In this document: piece after piece, positions 1-5,199 of the stretch
How the letters are laid out: the number at the start of each line of letters is the position of its first letter
Position numbering within the stretch: the stretch's first letter is position 1
NCBI GenBank assembly: GCA_005883885.1
Contig: VAYF01000035.1
Coordinates: 5,559-12,978 of the forward strand
Reading direction: 5' to 3'
Length of the DNA stretch: 7,420 nucleotides
Origin: Actinomycetota bacterium
GTDB taxonomy: Bacteria > Actinomycetota > UBA4738 > HRBIN12
Made by a program: the position numbers and the translations under genes
Notes under the pieces: generated by a model
Seen by the model: the letters and a program-made list of their open reading frames with translations, nothing else
Told to the model about the DNA's origin: nothing
The model's database searches: none

Positions 1-92
1 CGGAGCTTGGTGCTGACGGGCGCGTCGTAGGTCGACCAGTTCGTGAAGAAGTTCCTCGTATGGACGCGGGTCAGGTTGAGGAACCGCCACAT
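1..92 (-). CDS. N-terminal part of an unrecognised small protein, cut by the window edge
   Basis: Thirty complete codons are present from an ATG at 92; the gene then runs off the left edge. The visible peptide starts MWRFLNLTRV and contains W19, Y22-D23 and P25-V-S-T-K-L30. It is rich in aromatic and basic residues, and I see no signal peptide or membrane segment. The frame was chosen by codon use: nearly every third base is G or C. The overlapping frame from a nearby GTG is also open but only about half its third positions are G/C, and the third frame has an early stop. No Shine-Dalgarno sequence precedes the ATG, but a TACGAT box ends 7 bases upstream, as expected for a leaderless mRNA. It begins 17 bp after the mdh stop in the same direction, so it may also be read through from mdh. 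I do not recognise the family with certainty and assign no function. Confidence 0.55.
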   Translation of the reverse strand, partial: MWRFLNLTRVHTRNFFTNWSTYDAPVSTKL

Positions 93-99
93 CCACGCG

Positions 100-105
100 A
101 TCGTA
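100..105 (-). promoter_or_regulatory. Candidate -10 box for the partial small gene (leaderless geometry)
   Basis: Read on the minus strand, TACGAT matches the TANNNT -10 consensus and is followed by 7 bases and then the ATG at 92. Initiation would therefore fall on or next to the A of the start codon. No -35 hexamer is evident. The box sits 5 bp beyond the mdh stop codon, so the small gene could have its own promoter in the tail of the mdh unit. Confidence 0.45.
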
Positions 106-109
106 CGAC

Positions 110-1033
110 CTAGAGCGACGCGAGGTCGGCGCACTTCGCGCGGATGCCCTCGGCAGCCGCGCGGAGTTTCGCGAGCTCGTCCTCGTTGAGGTCGAGCTCG
201 ACGATCTCCTCGACGCCGGCGCGGCCGAGCCGCGCCGGCGCCCCCACGTAGACGTCGGAGATCCCGTACTGGCCCGTCACCCAAGCGCACACCGGCAGCG
301 TCGCCTTCGTGTCGTCGACGATGGCTTCCACCATCGATGCGATCGACGCGCTGGGGGCGAAGTACGCGGAGCCGCTCTTGAGGAGCGCCACGACCTCGGC
401 GCCGCCGTCGCGCGTGCGCCGGAACAGACGATCGAGCGTCGGCTCGTCGACGAGCTCCGGCAGCGGCCGCCCTTTCACGGTCGCATGCCTCGGGAGGGCG
501 ACCATCGAGTCTCCGTGCGAGCCGAGCGTCATCGCCTGGACCTCCGTGGGCGGGACGCCGAGCTCTTCCGCGATGAAGAAGCGGAGGCGCGCCGAATCGA
601 GGACGCCGGCCATCCCGAGGACCCGCTCCCGTGGGAACCCGCTCCGCTCGGCAGCCAGGAAGGTCATCTCATCCAGCGGGTTCGAAACCACGATCAGGAT
701 GGCGGTCGGCGAGCCCGGCACGACGCTCGAGACCACGTCGGTCATGATCGCCGCGTTCTTCCCCAACAGGTCCATCCGGCTCATGCCGGGCTGTCGGGGG
801 AACCCCGCGGTGATCACGACGATGTCGGAGCCGGCCGTGTCCGCGTAGTCGTTCGTCCCGGTGATCAGCGGCGGATAGCCCTCGATCGGCGACGCCTCGT
901 TGAGATCCAAGGCCAGCCCCTGCGGCTTTCCCTCGATGATGTCGATCAGGCAGATCTCGCCAAGCGTCTTCTCGAGCAGCCGCATCGCCGTCGTCTGTCC
1001 GACGAAACCGCTGCCGACGACGGTGATCTTCAC
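110..1033 (-). CDS. mdh: Malate dehydrogenase, NAD-dependent, LDH-like type
   Basis: A cytoplasmic enzyme of the lactate/malate dehydrogenase family that interconverts malate and oxaloacetate with NAD, closing the citric acid cycle. The 307 residues are the usual length. The Rossmann start is MKITVVGSGFVG, with glycines 7, 9 and 12 and an acidic D31 at the end of strand 2, which favours NAD over NADP. The substrate loop reads AGFPRQPGMSR (76-86); R80 occupies the position that is Gln in lactate dehydrogenases and Arg in malate dehydrogenases. D146 and R149 (GVLDSARLR) and H173 (GSHGD) complete the catalytic set. The start is GTG, supported by GAGGAG seven bases upstream (1041-1046) and by the position of the Rossmann motif. 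It lies 67 bp downstream of the isocitrate dehydrogenase stop on the same strand, so co-transcription is plausible, although a possible own promoter is visible. This is not the Gly-rich malate dehydrogenase type typical of Streptomyces. Confidence 0.95.
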   Translation of the reverse strand: MKITVVGSGFVGQTTAMRLLEKTLGEICLIDIIEGKPQGLALDLNEASPIEGYPPLITGTNDYADTAGSDIVVITAGFPRQPGMSRMDLLGKNAAIMTDVVSSVVPGSPTAILIVVSNPLDEMTFLAAERSGFPRERVLGMAGVLDSARLRFFIAEELGVPPTEVQAMTLGSHGDSMVALPRHATVKGRPLPELVDEPTLDRLFRRTRDGGAEVVALLKSGSAYFAPSASIASMVEAIVDDTKATLPVCAWVTGQYGISDVYVGAPARLGRAGVEEIVELDLNEDELAKLRAAAEGIRAKCADLASL

Positions 1034-1056
1034 GCGCTCTCTCCTCGTCGCCCCAT
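1030..1056 (-). CDS. Possible 8-codon leader ORF overlapping the mdh start
   Basis: On the minus strand an ATG at 1056 opens a short frame encoding MGRRGESA, whose TGA overlaps the mdh GTG in a GTGA junction. The same 4-base overlap joins folD/metF and purN/purH. The ATG would lie close to the transcript's 5' end if the TACCAT box at 1067-1072 is the -10. The mdh Shine-Dalgarno sequence (1041-1046) lies inside the ORF. Short leaderless ORFs upstream of genes are common in mycobacteria, but an ORF this small could easily arise by chance, so this is a suggestion only. Confidence 0.22.
   Translation of the reverse strand: MGRRGESA
1041..1046 (-). promoter_or_regulatory. Shine-Dalgarno site of mdh
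   Basis: GAGGAG on the minus strand, seven bases before the GTG at 1033. It decides the mdh start and shows that the organism uses Shine-Dalgarno initiation as well as apparently leaderless starts. A similarly strong site is seen before purH. Confidence 0.75.
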
Positions 1057-1066
1057 GACGCGCGCC

Positions 1067-1072
1067 ATGGTA
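1067..1072 (-). promoter_or_regulatory. Candidate -10 box upstream of mdh
   Basis: TACCAT on the minus strand in the 67-bp gap between the isocitrate dehydrogenase stop and mdh. Initiation about seven bases downstream would give a 5' leader of roughly 26 bases containing the Shine-Dalgarno site. No good -35 is visible. If used, mdh can be transcribed independently of the upstream gene. Confidence 0.35.
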
Positions 1073-1100
1073 GCGGCCGTTCGATCGCGGGATCGGGGAG

Positions 1101-2189
1101 CTACAGGCGGGCGATCACGGCGTCGGTCATCTCCGCCGTCCCGACGGCCGGGCGATCATCGTCCGGCGCCCGCAGATCCGGTGTCACGTCGGTCCCCTCA
1201 CGCAGAACCTCGACGACGGCCGCCTCGAGCGCGTCGGCGGCGGCCGATTCTCCCAGGTGCCGGAGCATCATGGCCCCCGAGAGGGTCGCTCCGACCGGGT
1301 TCGCTCGGTTCGCGCCGGCGAGCCTCTGCGCCGTCCCGTGGGTGGCCTCGAACACCGCCAGCTCGCGTCCTTCCTTCCCGCCGAAGTGCGCACCCGGCGC
1401 GACGGCCGGCCCGCCGATCATCCCGGCGCAGAGCTCGGCGACCAGATCCCCGTACATGTTCGGGAGCACCAGCACGTCGAACCGCTCGGGCGCTTGGACC
1501 AGCTGCATGCAGAGCGCATCGATGATCCGGTCCTCGAAGTCGATCTCCGGATACTCCCGCGCGACCCGCCGCACGACCTCCAGGAAGAGCCCGTCGGAGA
1601 ACTTCATGATGTTCGCCTTGTGGCTCGCCGTGACCTTGGCGCGCCTGTTCGCACGTGCGTAGCCGAAAGCGAAGCGCGCGATCCGCTCGCTGCCGTGCTC
1701 CGTGATCTCCTTGACCGAGATGCCACTGTCCGACGGAACGACCACCCCTGTCGTCGATGCGATGAAGCCGATCAGCTCCTCGACCGCAGGCGTCCCCATC
1801 TCGAGCTCGATGCCGGTGTACATCCCCTCGGTGTTCTCTCGGACGACCACCACGTCGACCATGTCGTAGAGCGACGGGACCCCTGCGTGGAGTCGGCTGG
1901 GCCGGATGTTGGCGTAAAGATCCAACCTGCGGCGGAGCGCGAGGTTCACGCTTCGCATCCCGGACGCCGGCGGGGTCTCAACGGGCCCCTTAAGGGCAAC
2001 GCGGTTCGCCCTCATCGAATCGAGCGTGGTGATCGGCAAGGGCTCGCCGGTCCGCACGAACGCTCCTGCACCGATCTCCCGTGGATCCCACTCGATCGGG
2101 ACGCCGGTGGCGTCGATCGCCCGACGCGTAGCCCCGATCACCTCGGGACCGATGCCGTCCCCCGGCACGAGGGTCACGCGGATCGCCAT
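1101..2189 (-). CDS. icd: Isocitrate dehydrogenase, NAD-type subfamily of the isocitrate/isopropylmalate dehydrogenases
   Basis: Oxidatively decarboxylates isocitrate to 2-oxoglutarate in the citric acid cycle; cytoplasmic, Mg/Mn-dependent. At 362 residues it has the compact length of the mitochondrial-type NAD enzymes. The start is MAIRVTLVPGDGIGPE. The isocitrate-binding set is present: S80, N82 and R86 (SVNLALRR), R96 (NIRP), R117 (RENTEG), Y124, and K191 (SHKANIMK). Metal ligands by family alignment are D224, D248 (YGD) and the residue four later, here E252 rather than the usual Asp. The adenine-site motif reads HGTAQRLAG (284-292), where the family norm is HGTAPDIAG (NAD) or HGTAPKYAG (NADP), so R289 makes cofactor choice uncertain. 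The SVNLALRR...NIRP pattern and the neighbouring citrate synthase and mdh argue against isopropylmalate dehydrogenase. The ATG at 2189 has no Shine-Dalgarno sequence but follows a TACCCT box by eight bases, fitting a leaderless mRNA. Confidence 0.88.
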   Translation of the reverse strand: MAIRVTLVPGDGIGPEVIGATRRAIDATGVPIEWDPREIGAGAFVRTGEPLPITTLDSMRANRVALKGPVETPPASGMRSVNLALRRRLDLYANIRPSRLHAGVPSLYDMVDVVVVRENTEGMYTGIELEMGTPAVEELIGFIASTTGVVVPSDSGISVKEITEHGSERIARFAFGYARANRRAKVTASHKANIMKFSDGLFLEVVRRVAREYPEIDFEDRIIDALCMQLVQAPERFDVLVLPNMYGDLVAELCAGMIGGPAVAPGAHFGGKEGRELAVFEATHGTAQRLAGANRANPVGATLSGAMMLRHLGESAAADALEAAVVEVLREGTDVTPDLRAPDDDRPAVGTAEMTDAVIARL

Positions 2190-2197
2190 GGTCGGTC

Positions 2198-2203
2198 AGG
2201 GTA
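2198..2203 (-). promoter_or_regulatory. Candidate -10 box of isocitrate dehydrogenase (leaderless geometry)
   Basis: TACCCT on the minus strand with eight bases to the ATG at 2189 and no Shine-Dalgarno sequence between them. A -35 at normal spacing would fall near 2221-2226, directly against the -10 box of the divergent citrate synthase gene. No recognisable TTGACA-like element is there. Confidence 0.5.
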
Positions 2204-2227
2204 GCGGCCGACGGCATCCGACCCGAC

Positions 2228-2233
2228 TATCCT
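2228..2233 (+). promoter_or_regulatory. Candidate -10 box of citrate synthase (leaderless geometry)
   Basis: TATCCT on the plus strand, seven bases before the ATG at 2241, so initiation is expected at the A of the start codon. The intervening bases contain no good Shine-Dalgarno match. The -35 region (near 2205-2210) abuts the isocitrate dehydrogenase -10 box, so the two promoters share the same 51-bp region. Confidence 0.55.
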
Positions 2234-2240
2234 GAGCGGT

Positions 2241-3356
2241 ATGAGCGACAAAGGGCTGCGCGAGGTGATCGCCGCGCAGACGAGCATCTCCGACATCGAC
2301 GGGGCGGCCGGGCGCCTGTGGTACGTCGGGTACGAGATCGAGGACCTCGCTCGCAACGCCAGCTTCGAGGAGGTCATCTACCTCCTCCACAACCTCGAGC
2401 TCCCCACGAGGGCGGAGCTGGAGACGATGAACCGGTTCTTGGTCCGGGAACGCGAGCTCCATCCGTTCCTCGCGAGGATGATGCCGACGCTGGCACAGAA
2501 CACGTCGCCGATGTCGATGCTGCGGACCTCGGTGTCCGCCTCCTCCGCGTTCGACCCGGACGGCTGGGACGAATCACCCGAGGCCGAGTACCGCAAGGCG
2601 ATGCGGCTGATCGCAGAGACGCCGACCTTGATCGCGACCTTCGACCGGGTCCGGACGGGGCGCGAGGTGATCCCGCCGGATCCGGGCCTCTCGCATGCCG
2701 CCAACTTCCTGTGGATGCTCCACGGGCAGGAACCCGATCCCGAGGACGCCGATGTCCTCGACACCACGTTCGTCCTCTACGCCGACCACACGATGAACGC
2801 CTCCACGTTCACGGCGAGGATCATCGCATCGACGTTGTCCGACACCTTCTCGGCGATGACGGGCGCGATCGGAGCGCTCAAAGGGCCGCTTCACGGTGGT
2901 GCGAACGAAGAGGCACAGAAGATGGCCGAGGAGGTGGGCAAACCCGAGAACGCCGAGGCGTACGTCCGGGACCGCCTTGCGCGGAAGGAGAAGATCTTCG
3001 GATTCGGACACGCGGTGTACACGACGATGGACCCACGCGCGACCGTGCTGAAGCAGCTCTGCAAGGACCTCGGTGAGCGACGGAACCAACCGAAGTGGTA
3101 CGAGATCTACTCCGCGCTCGAGGAGACCACCTTCGAACAGAAGGGGCTCTATCCGAACGTCGACCTGTACGCCGCGGGCGTGTACCACATGCTCGGGATC
3201 CCGACCGACCTGATGACCCCGATCTTCGCGCTCGCCAGGATGGTCGGCTGGACCGCGCACGTGCGCGAGCAGTACGCGAACAACCGCATCATCCGCCCCG
3301 GTTCCGAATACATCGGACCGCGAGATCGCACGTACGTCCCGCTCGACGAGCGTTGA
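2241..3356 (+). CDS. gltA: Citrate synthase
   Basis: Condenses oxaloacetate with acetyl-CoA to give citrate, the entry step of the citric acid cycle; cytoplasmic. Its 371 residues match the short dimeric citrate synthases (CitZ-like) rather than the longer hexameric E. coli type. The N-terminal part has the usual GYEIEDLARNASFEEVIYLL stretch (30-49). Catalytic residues are H218 (GPLHGG), H257 (GFGHAVY) and D308 (NVDLYAA). Further conserved residues are H183 (ADHTMNAST), R266 (DPRA), H340 and R352 (RIIRPGS). Family members usually read GHRVYK or GHPVYK around the second histidine; here it is GHAVYTT, a mild departure. 2-Methylcitrate synthase has the same fold and cannot be excluded from sequence alone, but isocitrate and malate dehydrogenase next door favour citrate synthase. 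It diverges from isocitrate dehydrogenase and ends 16 bp from the convergent metF stop. Confidence 0.92.
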   Translation: MSDKGLREVIAAQTSISDIDGAAGRLWYVGYEIEDLARNASFEEVIYLLHNLELPTRAELETMNRFLVRERELHPFLARMMPTLAQNTSPMSMLRTSVSASSAFDPDGWDESPEAEYRKAMRLIAETPTLIATFDRVRTGREVIPPDPGLSHAANFLWMLHGQEPDPEDADVLDTTFVLYADHTMNASTFTARIIASTLSDTFSAMTGAIGALKGPLHGGANEEAQKMAEEVGKPENAEAYVRDRLARKEKIFGFGHAVYTTMDPRATVLKQLCKDLGERRNQPKWYEIYSALEETTFEQKGLYPNVDLYAAGVYHMLGIPTDLMTPIFALARMVGWTAHVREQYANNRIIRPGSEYIGPRDRTYVPLDER

Positions 3357-3367
3357 GCGATCCGCTC
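3355..3367. terminator. Small hairpin in the citrate synthase/metF convergent gap
   Basis: A 5-bp inverted repeat (GAGCG / CGCTC, 3-base loop) covers the last bases of the citrate synthase stop codon and most of the 16-bp gap to the metF stop. Its position between convergent genes suits a two-way terminator, but the stem is short and neither strand has a following T tract, so support is weak. Confidence 0.22.
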
Positions 3368-3372
3368 GCCCG

Positions 3373-4290
3373 CTAGACGGTCGGACGCGGGAACAGGCCC
3401 GTCCGCTCGACCAGGTCCCGTGTCACGGCATCGTGGCCCATCGCCATCACGTGGATCCCGGCGATATCGGGGATCGTCTGGATCGCTTCGACCAGCTGGA
3501 CAGTGAGATCCATCCCGATGGCGCCGGCGTCCTCGCCGGCGGCATCGAGCGCGGCGATCGTCGGCGACGGGACCCGCACGCCGGGAAGCTTCTGGTCCAT
3601 GAACCGCGCCTGCTTGGCGTTCCGGAGCGGCGTGACCCCGATGATCACCTTCGCCCGCTCGAACAGCCCGCGCAGTCGCATCGCGTCCGCCCATCCGGCC
3701 AAGCGCTCGGCGTCGTAGACGATCTGCGTGGTGACGAAGTCCGCGCCCGCGTCGAGCTTCGATTCCAGCCGGGACGGATCGTACGGTTCTGCGAACGGCA
3801 CGTCGGCGACACCGATCAGGTAGCGAGGAGGGTCGGCGAGCTCGGTGTTCGCGAGGGTCGTTCCATCGTCACGCATCCGTCGCGCGAGGCCGATCACCTC
3901 GCCCACCGCCAGATCGGCCACCACGGCCGCGTTCGGATGATCTCCCACGTGGACGGGGTCGCCCGAGAGGCAGAACACGTTCCTCGCGCCGAGGGCCCAT
4001 GCGCCGAGGAGATCCGCCGTGAGCCCCAGGCGGTTCCGATCGCGAACCGTGAGCTGCACGGTCGGCTCGATCCCTGCGTCCGCAACGAAACGCACCCCCG
4101 CGAGGGGCGACATGTGGGCGCTCGCGACCGGGTTGTCGGTCAGGTTGACGGCATCGACGTACCCGACGAGTCCGCGCGCGTGCTCCGACACGGGGTCGCC
4201 CGAAGCTCCCTTGGGCGGAACGATCTCGCCCGTGACGGTGAAGCTCCCGCGAGCGAGCAGCGCCGCCAGACGTCCGGGAGGACGGGTCAC
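3373..4290 (-). CDS. metF: Methylenetetrahydrofolate reductase, divergent short form
   Basis: Reduces 5,10-methylene- to 5-methyl-tetrahydrofolate, supplying the methyl group for methionine; cytoplasmic TIM-barrel enzyme. The 305 residues are close to E. coli MetF (296), with no C-terminal regulatory domain. Aligned by eye to E. coli MetF, the folate-activating E28 is E22 (GEIVPP) and D120 is D111 (LSGDP). D165, K172 and Q183 correspond to D171, K178 (ESKLDAGAD) and Q189 (TTQIVYD). Several flavin/nicotinamide-site residues differ: H88 to Q79, R118 to S109, Y152 to V164, F223 to A225. The flavin may be bound differently or be absent. The GTG start overlaps the folD stop as GTGA, with no Shine-Dalgarno sequence, so translation is probably coupled to folD. 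It is the last gene of the purN-purH-folD-metF run. Membership of the MTHFR superfamily is firm; the exact reaction and electron donor are inferred. Confidence 0.85.
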   Translation of the reverse strand: MTRPPGRLAALLARGSFTVTGEIVPPKGASGDPVSEHARGLVGYVDAVNLTDNPVASAHMSPLAGVRFVADAGIEPTVQLTVRDRNRLGLTADLLGAWALGARNVFCLSGDPVHVGDHPNAAVVADLAVGEVIGLARRMRDDGTTLANTELADPPRYLIGVADVPFAEPYDPSRLESKLDAGADFVTTQIVYDAERLAGWADAMRLRGLFERAKVIIGVTPLRNAKQARFMDQKLPGVRVPSPTIAALDAAGEDAGAIGMDLTVQLVEAIQTIPDIAGIHVMAMGHDAVTRDLVERTGLFPRPTV

Positions 4291-5156
4291 GGCCGACCGT
4301 AGGCCTGTGCTTCGGCGGCCTGGACCGTGTTGACGAGGAGCATCGCGACGGTCATGGGACCGACGCCGCCGGGGACCGGGCTGATCGCCCCGGCGACCTC
4401 GGCGACCTCGTCGAACCGGACGTCACCGACCAGTCCGTGATCGGTCCGGTGCACGCCGACGTCGACGACGGTCGCACCCGGCTTGACCATGTCGGCGCCG
4501 ATCAGCTGCGGCACCCCCGCGGCCGCAACCAGGATGTCCGCGCGGAGCGTGTGGGTGCGAAGGTCCCGGGTCCGGATGTGCGTCGACGTCACGGTCGCGT
4601 TGCCTCTGACCGAGTTCTGGGTGAGCATGACCGAAAGGGGCGCGCCCACCAGCTCGCCGTATCCGACGATGGTCACCTCGGCTCCCTCCAGGGGAACCTC
4701 GCACCGGAGCAGGAGCTCGACGATCCCGTACGGCGTGGCGGGGAGGAAGCACGGCCCGCGGCGAACCATCATGCCGATGTTCCAGGGGTGGAGGCCGTCT
4801 ACGTCTTTCTCGGGCAGGATCGCGCGTTGGATGTCGAGCTCCGGCAGATGGTCCGGCAGCGGCAGCTGGACGATGATGCCGTGGATCTCGGGGTCGCGGT
4901 TCAGTCGGCGGATCGTGGCGAGCAGTTCGTGCTCCGTGACGTAGGCGGGGAGGTCCACCTGCTCGGAGCGGATCCCGACATCGGCAGATGCCTTGTGCTT
5001 CTGGCCCACGTAGATGCGAGAGGCCGCGTCGTCCCCGACGAGGACGGCGGCCAGGCCCGGGATGATGCCCTTGTCCGACAACGCCTGGACCCGCTCCGCG
5101 ACCTCTGAGCGGATCTGCGCGGAGGTCGTCTTGCCGTCGAGGATCCTGGCGGTCAC
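4287..5156 (-). CDS. folD: Bifunctional methylenetetrahydrofolate dehydrogenase / methenyltetrahydrofolate cyclohydrolase
   Basis: Interconverts 5,10-methylene-, 5,10-methenyl- and 10-formyl-tetrahydrofolate in the cytoplasm, linking the cofactor used by MetF to the one used by PurN and PurH. The 289 residues are the normal length. Catalytic Y49 and K53 (YVGQK), the folate-site IVQLPLP (95-101) and KDVDG (117-121), and the C-terminal PVPGGVGPMTVAMLL (260-274) are all present. Two motifs differ: the usual PCTPxG is PATPYG (139-144), and the nucleotide loop usually read GRSxxVG (GRGxTVG in many actinobacteria) is GYGELVG (165-171). Loss of that Arg may weaken NADP 2'-phosphate recognition. The start is GTG, 43 bp after the purH stop. 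A TAGGAT sequence upstream can be read as a leaderless -10 or as an AGGA Shine-Dalgarno core. The stop overlaps the metF start by four bases. Confidence 0.94.
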   Translation of the reverse strand: MTARILDGKTTSAQIRSEVAERVQALSDKGIIPGLAAVLVGDDAASRIYVGQKHKASADVGIRSEQVDLPAYVTEHELLATIRRLNRDPEIHGIIVQLPLPDHLPELDIQRAILPEKDVDGLHPWNIGMMVRRGPCFLPATPYGIVELLLRCEVPLEGAEVTIVGYGELVGAPLSVMLTQNSVRGNATVTSTHIRTRDLRTHTLRADILVAAAGVPQLIGADMVKPGATVVDVGVHRTDHGLVGDVRFDEVAEVAGAISPVPGGVGPMTVAMLLVNTVQAAEAQAYGRP

Positions 5157-5162
5157 GGCGGA

Positions 5163-5168
5163 ATCCTA
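5163..5168 (-). promoter_or_regulatory. TAGGAT element before folD: -10 box or ribosome binding site
   Basis: On the minus strand TAGGAT lies six bases before the folD GTG. As TANNNT it would place transcription start on the GTG itself; as AGGA it is an acceptable Shine-Dalgarno core seven bases from the GTG. It sits in the 43-bp purH-folD gap, the only real gap in the operon, so an internal promoter for folD-metF is possible. Confidence 0.38.
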
Positions 5169-5199
5169 CCGGCCACGCTGCGCAAGCCGGACGGCGCGA

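Noticed and set aside
110..1033. Lactate dehydrogenase instead of malate dehydrogenase
   Set aside because: The specificity-loop residue is Arg80 (AGFPRQPGMSR) rather than the Gln of lactate dehydrogenases.
1101..2189. 3-Isopropylmalate dehydrogenase (leuB) instead of isocitrate dehydrogenase
   Set aside because: The SVNLALRR, NIRP and SHKANIMK signatures and the adjacent citrate synthase and mdh favour isocitrate; no leucine pathway gene is nearby.
485..2204. Long plus-strand open frames (346 and 315 codons) opposite mdh and isocitrate dehydrogenase
   Set aside because: Typical antisense shadows in GC-rich DNA, Arg/Pro/His-rich with no family signature, and they cross the boundaries of two clearly real genes.
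2574..3260. 228-codon minus-strand frame opposite citrate synthase
   Set aside because: Antisense shadow with low-complexity composition; citrate synthase has all three catalytic residues in the plus frame.
5157..5199. Inverted repeat CCGGC...GCCGG in the purH-folD gap as a terminator or attenuator
   Set aside because: Only a 5-bp stem with a 12-base loop and no T tract; such repeats are expected by chance at this GC content.
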